The notes: a model not told the origin generated them from the letters alone. 64,000 nt of DNA from Brachybacterium equifaecis (GCF_023509525.1 NZ_JAKNCJ010000001.1:682001-746000), one strand, 5' to 3'. Positions 36,232 through 45,532 are shown, counted from the stretch's first letter. Program-made: numbers and translations.

Positions 36232-37400
36232 GCACCGCCGCGACCTCCCCCCAGACCTCGACGGGTCCCTCGGCCGGCGCGCCGACGGAGCTGAACGAGA
36301 AGGCAGGCTCGCCGGCGCGTCCGGTGCGCGTGCTGGTGGGCGCGGTCGGCATGGTCGTCACGGCCTGGCTCGTGTGCAATGCCTTCCTCGCCTTCGCCTA
36401 CTACCCGGGGTGGTTCTTCAACTCGGGCATCCTCATCGGACTGCTGGGCCTCATCGTGGGCATCGGCGGCTCGCTGCTGTTCTTCTACTTCCTGAACGTG
36501 TGCATCGAGGGCTTCCCGTCGCGCCTGGCCGAGGGATTCATCCCCTACGCCTTCCTGCTGCCGGGCTTCGCCCTGATCGCGCTGCTGCTGCTCTACCCGA
36601 CGGTGCAGACGATCGTGTACTCCTTCGCGAACGATGACTCGACCGACTGGGTCGGTCTCCAGAACTACCGGGCGATCTTCGGCGATTCGGCCTTCTGGTC
36701 GGCGCTGCTGAACAACTTCCTGTGGATCCTCATCGTGCCGGTCACGACGGTCGCCATCGGCCTCGCGGTCGCGGTCTTCGCCGACAAGCTCAGCCCGCAG
36801 GGGGAGAAGTTCTCGAAGTCGGGGATCTTCCTGCCGATGGCCATCAGCTTCGTCGGCGCGGCCACCATCTGGGGTCTCGTCTACGCCTACAAGGCGCCGG
36901 GCGAGTCGCAGATCGGTCTGCTGAACGCGATCGTGCAGGGCCTCGGCGGCACTCCGCAGGCCTGGTTCCAGATGGAGACCATGCGCCTGAACTCGATCTT
37001 CCTCATGGTGATCCTGATCTGGCTGCAGGCGGGCTTCGCCATGGTGCTGCTCTCGTCGGCCATCAAGGGCGTCCCGGAGGACACCATCGAGGCCGGCCGC
37101 ATGGACGGCGCGAGCGAGGTGCGCATCTTCTGGAGCGTCATCTTCCCGCAGGTCTGGCCGACCCTCGTCTCGGTGTTCATCACCGTGCTGATCATGGTGC
37201 TGAAGGTCTTCGATCTCGTCTACGTCACCACCAACGGCCTGTACAACACCGACGTCATCGCGAACATGTTCTACCGCAAGGCGTTCGTGTCGCAGCAGGC
37301 CGGCCAGGCCGCAGCCGTCGTCGTGGTGCTGCTGCTGCTGGTCACCCCGATCCTCATCTACCAGGTGCGGGTCTTCCGCCAGCAGGAGGCGAACCGTTGA
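36228..37400 (+). CDS. Sugar ABC transporter permease, AglF/MalF type
   Basis: A 390-aa permease. A 40-residue polar tail is followed by two additional N-terminal helices (about residues 35-90), then six helices of the binding-protein-dependent permease domain. The coupling loop is EDTIEAGRMDGASEVRIFWSVIFP. A long loop (YKAPGESQIGLLNAIVQGLG) precedes the last helices, as in MalF/AglF. It overlaps its neighbours by 4 bases upstream and 1 base downstream. Confidence 0.9.
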   Translation: MSTAATSPQTSTGPSAGAPTELNEKAGSPARPVRVLVGAVGMVVTAWLVCNAFLAFAYYPGWFFNSGILIGLLGLIVGIGGSLLFFYFLNVCIEGFPSRLAEGFIPYAFLLPGFALIALLLLYPTVQTIVYSFANDDSTDWVGLQNYRAIFGDSAFWSALLNNFLWILIVPVTTVAIGLAVAVFADKLSPQGEKFSKSGIFLPMAISFVGAATIWGLVYAYKAPGESQIGLLNAIVQGLGGTPQAWFQMETMRLNSIFLMVILIWLQAGFAMVLLSSAIKGVPEDTIEAGRMDGASEVRIFWSVIFPQVWPTLVSVFITVLIMVLKVFDLVYVTTNGLYNTDVIANMFYRKAFVSQQAGQAAAVVVVLLLLVTPILIYQVRVFRQQEANR

Positions 37401-38248
37401 TGGGCATTATGAAAGACGGACGGCGCCGTTCTCTCGCCGCCATGATCACGATGCCGATCCTCGTCATCCTGTGGTCGATCCCGACGCTCGGCCTCCTGGT
37501 CACGAGCTTCCGCACCCGCGAAGCCGCGGCCACTTCCGGCTGGTGGACCTCGCTGTGGAACGGCGGCTGGACGCTCAGCAACTACGAGGCGCTGCTCAGC
37601 GGCTCCATGGGCACCTCGCTCATCAACTCGGTCGTCGTGGCGATCCCCGCCACGGTGCTCCCGATCATGTTCGCGGCCTTCGCGGCCTACGCGTTCACGT
37701 TCATCGAGTTCAAGGGCAAGGACCTGCTCTTCATCCTGATCGTGGCCCTGATGGTGGTCCCCATCCAGGTCGCCTTCCAGCCGATGCTCGACTTCTTCGG
37801 CCCCCGGGGCCTCGGCATCAACGGCCAGTTCGTCGCCGTGTGGATCCTCCACACCGGCTTCGGCATGCCGCTCGCGATCTACACGTTCCGCAACTACATG
37901 GCCTCTCTCCCCCACTCCGTGGTGGAGAGCGCGAAGATCGACGGCGCCTCGCACTTCCAGACGTTCTGGCGCCTGGTCGCTCCGATGAGCTCCCCGGCGA
38001 TCGCCGCGTTCGCGACCCTGCAGTTCCTGTGGGTGTGGAACGACCTGCTCATCGCGAAGCTGTTCCTCGGCGGCGGCGCCAACCGCACCGTCATCGTGGA
38101 TCTGCAGCAGATGCTCGGCACCCAGGGCCAGGGTCAGGAGATCCTGACCGCCGGCGCGTTCCTGTCGATGATCATCCCGATGATCGTCTTCTTCTCGCTC
38201 CAGCGCTTCCTGGTGCGCGGCATGACCTCCGGTGCGGTGAAGGGCTGA
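37400..38248 (+). CDS. Sugar ABC transporter permease, AglG/MalG type
   Basis: A 282-aa permease with six helices. The coupling loop PHSVVESAKIDGASHFQTFW contains the EAA-type motif that docks on the ATPase. The C-terminus ends LVRGMTSGAVKG, the pattern common to MalG/UgpE proteins. Its ATG shares one base with the previous stop. No ATPase gene follows, so a shared MsiK/UgpC-type ATPase encoded elsewhere must power the transporter, as is usual for actinobacterial sugar importers. Confidence 0.92.
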   Translation: MGIMKDGRRRSLAAMITMPILVILWSIPTLGLLVTSFRTREAAATSGWWTSLWNGGWTLSNYEALLSGSMGTSLINSVVVAIPATVLPIMFAAFAAYAFTFIEFKGKDLLFILIVALMVVPIQVAFQPMLDFFGPRGLGINGQFVAVWILHTGFGMPLAIYTFRNYMASLPHSVVESAKIDGASHFQTFWRLVAPMSSPAIAAFATLQFLWVWNDLLIAKLFLGGGANRTVIVDLQQMLGTQGQGQEILTAGAFLSMIIPMIVFFSLQRFLVRGMTSGAVKG

Positions 38249-38283
38249 CGCCCTCGCGGGCTCTGCCCGCCGCACGGGACCTC

Positions 38284-38321
38284 GAGAGCCCCGCTCCTGC
38301 CACGGCAGGGGCGGGGCTCTC
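38284..38321 (+). terminator. Terminator of the sugar importer operon
   Basis: 18-base arms (38284-38301 and 38304-38321) with one T-G pair and a 2-base tip, 35 bases past the last permease stop. Confidence 0.85.
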
Positions 38322-38364
38322 CCCATGCAGATGCCCGCCCCGGTCGATTGTCGGGAGGGGCGGC

Positions 38365-38370
38365 TAGATT
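38365..38370 (+). promoter_or_regulatory. -10 box TAGATT of a probable leaderless promoter
   Basis: Ends 7 bases before the ATG of the Gfo/Idh gene; it would drive that gene and tmk-holB, which overlap it in series. Confidence 0.55.
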
Positions 38371-38377
38371 GGTGGGC

Positions 38378-39544
38378 ATGACGAGCGACTCCACCGCCCG
38401 CGAGACCCTGCGCCTGCCGGCAGCGGAGGTCCCGGATCCCGCCTCCGCGCCCGCCCTGCGCTGGGCGGTGATCTCCCCCGGCGGCATCGCCGGCAAGTTC
38501 ACGCACTCGCTGCACGCGGCGACGGCGTCGCGCGTCGTGGCCGTGGCCTCCCGGTCCGCGGATCGCGCCGCCGCCTTCGCCGCCGAGCACGGCATCGACA
38601 CCTCGTACGGGTCGGTCTCCGAGATGCTCGCGGCCGGCGGCTTCGAGGTCGTCTACATCGCCTCGCCCCACGCGCAGCACGTCGACCTCGCGCGCGAGGT
38701 GCTGCGCGCCGGCTTCCCGGCGCTGGTGGAGAAGGCGTTCACCCTGAACGCCGAGCAGGCGCGAGAGCTGATGGATCTCGCCCGCGAGCGCTCGCTCTTC
38801 CTCATGGAGGCGATGTGGTCGCGCTTCCTCCCCCAGTACGCCGTGCTCCGCGGGGTCATCGCGAGCGGCATGCTCGGCGAGGTCGTGAGCGTGCGCGCGA
38901 GCCACGGGCAGTCCTTCCTCTTCGATCCCGCCCACCGCCTCTTCGATCCGGAGCTCGGCGGGGGAGCGCTGCTGGACCTCGGCGTCTACCCGATCTCCCT
39001 CGCGCAGATGGTGCTCGGCGACCTCGCCGATCTGCAGGTGCTGGGCTCCCTCACCGCGACAGGGGTCGATGAGACCCTCGGGCTGCTGGCGCGCGGATCC
39101 GCTCCTGTCGGCCGCAGCGAGGACTCCGCCGAATCCAGCACTGACTCCGCCGGTGCGGGCACCGGCTCCGCCGATGCGGGGGCCGGCTCTCCCGCCGGCT
39201 CCCCGGGCATCGCGATCCTCGAGACCACGCTGCGCGCCCGCTCCCTCAACGACGCGACCGTCGTCGGCACGGCGGGGCGCGCCCACCTCCGGGAGACCTT
39301 CTACGCGCCGACCTCCCTGCACATCGAGCTCGAGGACGGCCGCAGCGCGGCCGTCGAGCACCCCGGCGATCCCGAGCTCGCGATGGCCTTCGAAGCCGCC
39401 GAGACCGCGCGCTGCATCGCGGCGGGCGCCCTCGAGTCACCGCTGATGACGTGGGCCGACACCCTCTCCGTCCTCGAGACGATGGACGAGGTCCGCGCCC
39501 GTCTCGGCATCACCTATCCCTCGGAGCAGGAGCACCAGTCATGA
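38378..39544 (+). CDS. Gfo/Idh/MocA-family oxidoreductase
   Basis: A 388-aa NAD(P)-dependent dehydrogenase. The N-terminal Rossmann part has WAVISPGGIAGKF, with Ser-Pro-Gly-Gly in place of the usual GxGxxA, and the catalytic lysine motif is ALVEKAFTLN. GGGALLDLGVYPISLAQMVL is the C-terminal domain signature of the xylose/dihydrodiol dehydrogenase branch. A low-complexity Ser/Asp/Gly insert of about 35 residues sits near position 245. It may act on a sugar imported by the neighbouring ABC system; it overlaps tmk by 4 bases. Confidence 0.85.
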   Translation: MTSDSTARETLRLPAAEVPDPASAPALRWAVISPGGIAGKFTHSLHAATASRVVAVASRSADRAAAFAAEHGIDTSYGSVSEMLAAGGFEVVYIASPHAQHVDLAREVLRAGFPALVEKAFTLNAEQARELMDLARERSLFLMEAMWSRFLPQYAVLRGVIASGMLGEVVSVRASHGQSFLFDPAHRLFDPELGGGALLDLGVYPISLAQMVLGDLADLQVLGSLTATGVDETLGLLARGSAPVGRSEDSAESSTDSAGAGTGSADAGAGSPAGSPGIAILETTLRARSLNDATVVGTAGRAHLRETFYAPTSLHIELEDGRSAAVEHPGDPELAMAFEAAETARCIAAGALESPLMTWADTLSVLETMDEVRARLGITYPSEQEHQS

Positions 39545-40278
39545 GCCCGTTCTCCACCGGAGCCCACTCCCTGCGGGTGCCGAGCCCCCACGCTGCCCGC
39601 CGCGGCCTGTTCCTCTCCTTCGAGGGAGGCGACGGCGCCGGGAAGTCCACCCAGATGGCGCTCCTGCGCGAGCACCTCGTGAAGGAGCGCAGCGTCTCGG
39701 AGGACCTCGTCCTCACCACGCGGGAGCCCGGGGGGACGCCGATGGGAGCGCAGCTGCGCGAGCTGGTCCTCCACGGCGACCACATGAGCCCGCGCACCGA
39801 AGCGCTGCTCTACACCGCCGACCGCGCGCACCACATCGACACCGTGGTGCGCCCGCACCTGGAGCGCGGGGGTCTGGTCCTCGCCGACCGCTACGTCGAC
39901 TCCTCCGTCGCATACCAGGGGGCCGGCCGCGAGCTGGAGCCCGAGCAGGTCGCCGCGCTGAACCTCTGGGCGACCGGCGGCATCATGCCCCACCGCACGA
40001 TCCTGCTGGATCTCGCACCCGAGGCGCTCGAGGAGCGCCGCCCGGCGGAGAGCCTGGACCGCCTGGAGCGGGCGGGGCGCGACTTCCACCGCGCCGTGCG
40101 CAAGGAGTTCCTGGGGCTCGCAGCGGCGGAGCCCGAGCGCTTCGTGGTCATCGACGCCTCGCAGCCCCGGGAGTCGATCCACGCGCAGATCGTCGACGCG
40201 CTCAGCGAGGAGCTGTCGGCGTTCGACCCCACCTTCGAGCAGACGGTCGCCGCGCGCCCGCCCTCGGAGGAGCGGTGA
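39541..40278 (+). CDS. tmk: Thymidylate kinase
   Basis: A 245-aa kinase that phosphorylates dTMP to dTDP. The P-loop is SFEGGDGAGKSTQM, the DRx motif is LADRYVDSSVAYQGAGRE, and LDLAPEALEERR precedes the LID region. It begins with ATG overlapping the previous stop and its own stop overlaps holB (GTGA). tmk followed by holB is a conserved actinobacterial pair. The N-terminal 20 residues before the domain are extra. Confidence 0.95.
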   Translation: MSPFSTGAHSLRVPSPHAARRGLFLSFEGGDGAGKSTQMALLREHLVKERSVSEDLVLTTREPGGTPMGAQLRELVLHGDHMSPRTEALLYTADRAHHIDTVVRPHLERGGLVLADRYVDSSVAYQGAGRELEPEQVAALNLWATGGIMPHRTILLDLAPEALEERRPAESLDRLERAGRDFHRAVRKEFLGLAAAEPERFVVIDASQPRESIHAQIVDALSEELSAFDPTFEQTVAARPPSEER

Positions 40279-41444
40279 GCGCGGGGCCGTCGGCGCCGCC
40301 CGGCCCAGGAGGCGTCTGGGACGATGTCGTCGGCCAGGACGAGGCCGTCGCCCAGTTCCGCCGCGCCGCGTCCCCGGAGGGCTCGCTCGCGCAGGCGTGG
40401 CTGATCACGGGCCCGCCCGGATCGGGGCGATCGACGGCCGCGCGCGCCTTCGCCGCGACCCTCCAGTGCGAGACGGGGACGGGCTGCGGGCACTGCCGCG
40501 CCTGCCGGACCGTCCTCCCGGGCACCCACCCGGACGTCACGCTCGTCGCCACCGACAAGCTCTCCATCTCGAAGGAGGAGGTGCGCTCGCTGGTGATGAC
40601 CGCGCAGCGCTCCCCCGCCACGGGCCGCCACCGCGTGATCATCATCGAGGATGCCGATCGCATGAGCGCGGGCACCTTCAACGTGCTGCTGAAGTCGATC
40701 GAGGAGCCCCCGCCGGCGACCGTCTGGATGCTGTGCGCGCCGTCGGCCGAGGATCTCGCGCCGACGATCCGCTCCCGCTGCCGCGTGGTCTCCCTCGCCG
40801 TCCCGCCCTCCGCGGTGGTCGCCGCGCTGCTGGAGCGGCGCGACGGCGTCGATCCCGATCTCGCGCAGCGCGCCGCTCGTGCCGCGCAGGGGCACATCGG
40901 TCTCGCCCTGCGCTATGCGACCGCCGATGGGGCGCTGGCTGCCCGCGAGGAGTCGGCGCGCACGATCCTGTCCCTGCATTCCTCCGGTCAGGCGGTCCTC
41001 GCCGCGGGCGCCCTGGTCGAGCAGGCCACGGCCGAGGCGAAGGCCCACGCCGACGAGGTCGCCGCCGAGGAGAAGGCGCGGTTCCTGCGCTCAGCCGGGA
41101 TCGAAGGCGCCACGGTGCCGCCGGCCCTGCGCAGCCAGGTCAAGCAGCTGGACGACGATGCGAAGCGCCGCCAGACCCGTCTGGTGCGGGACGTGCTGGA
41201 CCGCTACCTGCTGGACGTGCACTCGGTGTGGCGCGATGTGCTGACCCTGCAGCTGGGCTCGGGCAGCGAGCTGGTGAACCCGGGGGTGCGGGAGCATCTG
41301 GACTCCGCGGCCGCCGCCGGGTCGCCCGAGCGCTCGCTCGGGCTGCTCGATGCGGTCCAGCAGGCCCGCACGCGCATCGCGGGGAACGTGCCCCCGCTGC
41401 TGGCGATCGAGGCGCTCCTGGCCCGGATCGCCGTGGAGGCCTGA
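40275..41444 (+). CDS. holB: DNA polymerase III subunit delta'
   Basis: Clamp-loader subunit (389 aa). The P-loop position reads GPPGSGRSTAARAF, with Arg replacing the usual Lys, as in delta' subunits that do not hydrolyse ATP. The zinc module CETGTGCGHCRACR follows, and TIRSRCRVV is the SRC arginine-finger motif. VWDDVVGQDEAVAQFRRAA is the usual N-terminus. It starts with GTG and stops 2 bases before the convergent DUF3027 gene. Confidence 0.94.
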   Translation: MSAGPSAPPGPGGVWDDVVGQDEAVAQFRRAASPEGSLAQAWLITGPPGSGRSTAARAFAATLQCETGTGCGHCRACRTVLPGTHPDVTLVATDKLSISKEEVRSLVMTAQRSPATGRHRVIIIEDADRMSAGTFNVLLKSIEEPPPATVWMLCAPSAEDLAPTIRSRCRVVSLAVPPSAVVAALLERRDGVDPDLAQRAARAAQGHIGLALRYATADGALAAREESARTILSLHSSGQAVLAAGALVEQATAEAKAHADEVAAEEKARFLRSAGIEGATVPPALRSQVKQLDDDAKRRQTRLVRDVLDRYLLDVHSVWRDVLTLQLGSGSELVNPGVREHLDSAAAAGSPERSLGLLDAVQQARTRIAGNVPPLLAIEALLARIAVEA

Positions 41445-41446
41445 GC

Positions 41447-42454
41447 TCAGGCCTCGGCCTTCTCGGCCGGCTCGTCCGGCTCGGTTTTCTCCTGCTCGGC
41501 CGGCTCGGCCTTCTCGTCCGGCTCGGTCTTCTCCTGCTCGGGAGTCTCAGCGACAGGCGCCTCGGGAGCCGATGCCTCCGGGGCGTCCGCGGGAACAGCC
41601 GACTCGGCCTCCGAGGTCTCATCGGTGCCAGCCGCCTCAGCCTCCGGCACGAGCGGCTCGTACTCGACCTCGAGATCGTCGACGACGACGCCCTCGGCCG
41701 CCTTCGCGAACTCGCTGGGGCCTTCGTCGCGGCCGGTCTCGGAGTGCGAGCCGCAGCCGTACTGCAGGCTGACGACGCGGCCGTCGGCCGGGGACCACTC
41801 GTTCGTGCACACGCCGAACTCGGTGCGCAGCGACCCTGCCATCAGCGTGAGGAAGCCGCAGCTCGCGCAGCTCGCGGAGATGGTGCCCTTGCGACCGCGC
41901 GAGGAGATCTCCCGGGGACCGAAGTCGCTGCCGATCCAGCGCTCCGCGGCCTCGGCCCGTCCGAGCGGCGAGAGCACGCGCGCGCGCCCGAGCCCCAGCT
42001 CCCAGATCGCGAGGCGGTCGGCCTCGGCGTCATCGGTCTGCTCGTAGCTCTCTTCGAGCCGCTCGTCGAACTCCTTGTACGGGAGCAGGTCGTCAGCGCC
42101 CACGTCGGAGGGGCGCAGGCGGTCCTCCCACGGCTCCCAGTCGGGAGCGAGCAGCGCGCCGTCCCCCGGCAGGAGGGTCGTCTCGCACACCGTGGCGGCC
42201 TTCGCGCGCGGCGCGCGCGCGACGACCACGTGCCAGGCCCAGCCGCGATACCCGGCCATCTCGCACGCGAACATGTGCGTGACCAGGCGCTCCCCGGAGT
42301 TCAGGACCCCGAGGTGCTCACCGACCTGCCCGGGCTCGGTCGTCTCCAGCAGGGCCTCGCGCGCGAGCTCCACGGCAGCGGCGCTCACCGCATCGAGCTT
42401 GGGGCGGGAGGTGCGGGGACGGCCGGCGGTATCGGCCTCGACGGGGAGCGTCAT
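41447..42454 (-). CDS. DUF3027 family protein
   Basis: A 335-aa actinobacterial protein of unknown function. The central region has GYRGWAWHVVVARAPRAK, LLPGDGALLAPDWEPWEDRL and SSRGRKGTISASCASCGFL, with four cysteines (CASCGF, GVC, GCGSH) that may bind zinc. The last 85 residues are an acidic Glu/Ala/Pro tail with the repeated block QEKTEPDE. The ATG at 42454 begins the conserved part. It follows the cold-shock gene closely, a pairing seen in other actinobacteria. Confidence 0.85.
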   Translation of the reverse strand: MTLPVEADTAGRPRTSRPKLDAVSAAAVELAREALLETTEPGQVGEHLGVLNSGERLVTHMFACEMAGYRGWAWHVVVARAPRAKAATVCETTLLPGDGALLAPDWEPWEDRLRPSDVGADDLLPYKEFDERLEESYEQTDDAEADRLAIWELGLGRARVLSPLGRAEAAERWIGSDFGPREISSRGRKGTISASCASCGFLTLMAGSLRTEFGVCTNEWSPADGRVVSLQYGCGSHSETGRDEGPSEFAKAAEGVVVDDLEVEYEPLVPEAEAAGTDETSEAESAVPADAPEASAPEAPVAETPEQEKTEPDEKAEPAEQEKTEPDEPAEKAEA

Positions 42455-42467
42455 GCGGGGGATGTCC

Positions 42468-42854
42468 TCAGGACTCGAAGTTGTCGGCGACGCCGCGGAG
42501 CACCGTGGCGATCTTCTGGGAGTGGCCGCGGTCGGGGTAGCGGCCCTGACGCAGGCCGTTGCCCGCGTCATCGAGCAGGCGGATCAGGTCCTCGACCATC
42601 CCGGCCATGTCCTCGGGCTTGGGGCGGCGAGCGCGCACCACCGACGGCGCGGGCTCGAGCAGGCGCAGCGAGAGCACCTGCGGGCCGCGGCGGCTGTCGG
42701 CGATGTCGAAGTCGACCTTCTGGCCGGGTCGCAGCGCGGGGACGTCATCCGGGAGGGTGGAGGCGTGCACGTAGACGCTCTCGCCGGTCTCGTCGTCGAG
42801 CACGAAGCCGAAGCCCTTCTCGGAGTCGTAGAACTTCACCTTGCCTCGGGGCAC
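42468..42854 (-). CDS. Cold-shock-domain protein
   Basis: A 128-aa RNA-binding protein. The cold-shock domain spans residues 1-66 with RNP1 (KGFGFV) and RNP2 (VYVHAS), starting MPRGKVKFYDSEKGFGFV. A 60-residue C-terminal helical extension follows, typical of the longer actinobacterial form. It probably acts as an RNA chaperone. Its stop lies 13 bases before the DUF3027 start. Confidence 0.92.
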   Translation of the reverse strand: MPRGKVKFYDSEKGFGFVLDDETGESVYVHASTLPDDVPALRPGQKVDFDIADSRRGPQVLSLRLLEPAPSVVRARRPKPEDMAGMVEDLIRLLDDAGNGLRQGRYPDRGHSQKIATVLRGVADNFES

Positions 42855-42965
42855 GCTGATCCCTGTCCTTCACCTGGTCGTCATGCGACGAGTCGCCGAT
42901 GAGGCGCGGCTCCGGACCGGAGCCTGTCGCGACCGCCCAGTCTACCGTGCCCCCTGCCCTCGCGC

Positions 42966-43784
42966 TCAGCGGGAGCGGGGCCTGCGCGCGCTGTCCCGTC
43001 GGCGCTCCGCGGGGATCTCGATCCGCGGCGGGGCCGACGGCGACGCCCCTGTCGCATCCGCGCTGCGGGCCGCGTCGGCGGCCGTGTCGGCAGGCGCGAG
43101 TCCCAGCCCGCGCAGCGTGTGCTCGATGAGCATGGCGGTGAAGCCCCAGACGAAGCAGCCGCCCTCGAGGTCGAAGACGGGGCCGACGGCCTCCCCGTCG
43201 AACGTGCCGAGGAAGCGGCAGGCGGGATCGGTGAGCGATCCCGGGCCGCACAGCAGCGGGGTCTCGATGCGCTCGACCTCGAAGGGATCCGCGCGGTGCA
43301 GCGACGGGAGGGTCGGCGCCCAGGCGAGGACGGGGTGGACGGCTTGGCTGCGCCAGGGCAGGGCGATCGGGGCGAAGGCGCCGAGCACGCGCACCGCCTC
43401 GGGCTTCAGGCCGATCTCCTCGCGCGCCTCCCGCAGGGCCGTCTGGCACGGGTCGGCGTCCCCCGGCTCCATGCCGCCGCCGGGCAGCGCGAACTGGCCG
43501 GGCTGGGAGCGCATGCGGTGGCCGCGCTCCTCGATCACGAGCCGCGCCTCCTGCGGGGTGCGCCCGGCGATGAGGAGCAGGACCGCGCTGCGGCGGGGGT
43601 CCCAGTCCTCAGGCACCGGGCGCAGCGCCTCGCCGAGGCGGTCGTCGCCGGCGGCGGCGCGCGCGGCGAGCCCGTGCAGGAAGGGCGGCAGGGGCTCGTC
43701 CTCGAGCACCCCGCGTGCGGCCGACGGGCCCGGTCCCGCGGGATCCGCAGGCCCCGTGGGACCCAGCGGCTGCGCGCCGCTCAT
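42966..43784 (-). CDS. Nudix hydrolase, CoA-pyrophosphatase-like
   Basis: A 272-aa Nudix enzyme. RSQPGQFALPGGGMEPGD followed by PCQTALREAREEIGL matches the NudL/CoA pyrophosphatase subfamily (GQxAFPGG...DxxDxxxxxxALREAxEE). It would cleave CoA or related nucleotides to adenosine 3',5'-bisphosphate and phosphopantetheine. About 45 residues precede the domain and a basic tail of about 40 follows. ATG overlaps the nth stop by 4 bases. Confidence 0.85.
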   Translation of the reverse strand: MSGAQPLGPTGPADPAGPGPSAARGVLEDEPLPPFLHGLAARAAAGDDRLGEALRPVPEDWDPRRSAVLLLIAGRTPQEARLVIEERGHRMRSQPGQFALPGGGMEPGDADPCQTALREAREEIGLKPEAVRVLGAFAPIALPWRSQAVHPVLAWAPTLPSLHRADPFEVERIETPLLCGPGSLTDPACRFLGTFDGEAVGPVFDLEGGCFVWGFTAMLIEHTLRGLGLAPADTAADAARSADATGASPSAPPRIEIPAERRRDSARRPRSR

Positions 43785-44503
43785 GCCTCGATCCCGATCG
43801 CGCGCAGGGGCTCGGGCCCGACCAGGGGCTCCACGGCCGAGGGGCAGAGCGGATTCAGAGGGCACTGCGCGCAGTGCGGCGAGCGCGCCGTGCACAGCGT
43901 GCGTCCATGCAGGATCAGCCGCAGCGAGAGCGCGGTGAGGGAGCGCTGCGGGGCGCGGGCGGGCAGGTCGAGCGCGGCGCAGGACTCCTCGACCCGCCGC
44001 GCGACGTCCGTCTCCACGCGCACGGGGTCGCTCGCCTCGGTCCAGCCCAGACGCCTGCTGACGCGCCCCACGTGGGTGTCGACGGCCAGCAGGGAGCGGC
44101 CGAACCAGACCCCGCGCAGCACGTAGGCGGTCTTCCGGCCCACCCCGGGCAGCGCCTCGAGGGCCGCCTGGTCGTCCGGCACCTCTCCCCCATGGTCGCG
44201 CAGGAGCGCCTGGGCGAGGCCGACGATGCGCGAGGCGCGCGTCGGCCCCATGCCGAGCGGGCGCACGACGTCCTCCACCTCGGCGGGATCGGCGGCGGCG
44301 AGCGAGGCCGGATCGGGCCAGCGCGAGAAGAGCTCCGGAGTCAGGGAGTTCACGCGCACGTCGGTCGTCTGGGCGCTCAGCACGGTGGCGACCAGCAGCT
44401 CGAAGGCGTCGGAGTGCTCCAGAGCGGTGCGGGCATCCGGGTGTATCGCGGCGAGCCGGTCGATCACCTCGAGCGTCGCCCGGGCGCGGTCCTGACTGCT
44501 CAT
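43781..44503 (-). CDS. nth: Endonuclease III
   Basis: A 240-aa DNA glycosylase/AP lyase that removes oxidised pyrimidines. The helix-hairpin-helix is LPGVGRKTAYVL with the catalytic lysine, the catalytic Asp is in AVDTHVGRVSRRLG, and the iron-sulfur cysteines are CTARSPHCAQCPLNPLC (C-x6-C-x2-C-x5-C). I chose the ATG at 44503, which begins the conserved domain and follows a GAGGAGGAG tract. It is divergent from crp, as in mycobacteria. Confidence 0.95.
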   Translation of the reverse strand: MSSQDRARATLEVIDRLAAIHPDARTALEHSDAFELLVATVLSAQTTDVRVNSLTPELFSRWPDPASLAAADPAEVEDVVRPLGMGPTRASRIVGLAQALLRDHGGEVPDDQAALEALPGVGRKTAYVLRGVWFGRSLLAVDTHVGRVSRRLGWTEASDPVRVETDVARRVEESCAALDLPARAPQRSLTALSLRLILHGRTLCTARSPHCAQCPLNPLCPSAVEPLVGPEPLRAIGIEA

Positions 44504-44698
44504 GTGCACGCTCCGACTCCTCCTCGACTGGCGCCGACCACTGCGCTCCGCGTCTCCGTGCCGTAGCATCGGATGCGCCTGCTCGTCTCCAGCAGGCGCG
44601 GATCGTGACACCTGCCACCCGGCGCCCGCGGAATACGTCACAATGGAGGACAACGCTTCGGTCCCGTGCCATCGGGATCACTGATACCTGGAGGTTCC

Positions 44699-45376
44699 GT
44701 GGACGAGAACATCGTACGTTCATCCCCGCTCTTCGCCGCGCTCGACGACGACGGCAAGCAGGCCGTGCTCGGCTCGATGTCCCAGGAGGACTACCACCGC
44801 GGGGCGATCATCTTCCGCGAGGGCGACCAGGGCGATCGCCTCTTCATCATCGGCACCGGCAAGGTGAAGGTCGGCCACGCCTCGGGCGACGGCCGCGAGA
44901 ACCTGCTCGCCGTGCTCGGCCCGGGCGAGACGCTCGGCGAGCTCTCCCTGTTCGATCCGGCCCCGCGCAACGCGACGGCCACGGCCGTGGCCGAGTCGAC
45001 CCTCTACTCGCTCTCGCAGCAGGATCTCTACCGGGTCCTGTCGCAGCGTCCCGAGGTGGCCCGCCACCTCCTCGCGTCGCTGGCACGCCGCCTGCGCAAG
45101 ACCAACGAGTCCCTCGCGGATCTGGTCTTCGCCGACGTCCCCGGCCGCGTCGCGAAGAACCTGCTCGATCTCGCGCAGCGCTTCGGCCGTCAGACCGACG
45201 ACGGCGTGATGGTCTCCCACGGCCTCACCCAGGAGGAGCTCGCGCAGCTCGTCGGCGCCTCCCGCGAGACCGTCAACAAGGCGCTCGCGGACTTCGCCTC
45301 GCGCGGCTGGATCCGCCTGGAGGCCCGCGCCGTGCTGCTCATCGACGTGGAGCGCCTGCGCCGCCGCGCGCGCTGA
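44699..45376 (+). CDS. Crp/Fnr-family regulator, GlxR/Crp type
   Basis: A 225-aa cAMP-responsive transcription factor. The N-terminal cyclic-nucleotide domain has EGDQGDRLFIIGTGKVKVGH and GETLGELSLFDPAPRNATAT (cAMP-binding Arg and Ser). The C-terminal winged helix has LTQEELAQLVGASRETVNKA, nearly identical to mycobacterial Crp and corynebacterial GlxR as I know them. Starts with GTG behind GGAGG. It probably acts as a global regulator of carbon use. The leader (44575-44599) holds an 8-bp hairpin GCGCCTGC/GCAGGCGC. Confidence 0.94.
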   Translation: MDENIVRSSPLFAALDDDGKQAVLGSMSQEDYHRGAIIFREGDQGDRLFIIGTGKVKVGHASGDGRENLLAVLGPGETLGELSLFDPAPRNATATAVAESTLYSLSQQDLYRVLSQRPEVARHLLASLARRLRKTNESLADLVFADVPGRVAKNLLDLAQRFGRQTDDGVMVSHGLTQEELAQLVGASRETVNKALADFASRGWIRLEARAVLLIDVERLRRRAR

Positions 45377-45406
45377 TCATCCCCGGGCGCCGCGCGCGCC
45401 TGCTCT

Positions 45407-45443
45407 CGAGAGGCCCCTGCCGGATCCCGGCAGGGGCCTCTCG
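45407..45443 (+). terminator. crp terminator
   Basis: Perfect 17-bp stem with a 3-base tip, 31 bases past the stop. Confidence 0.88.
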
Positions 45444-45532
45444 CGCACCCGGGGCGGGAGCAGCTGCCGTGCGTCATTCCTCTCGCGCATCTGCGGCAGG
45501 GTGCTCAGCCCGAGGCGCTCATCCCGTGCCGC

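Noticed and set aside
44504..44698. GlxR autoregulation site before crp
   Set aside because: Only one half-site (TCACA in ACGTCACAAT) is present; the other half does not match.
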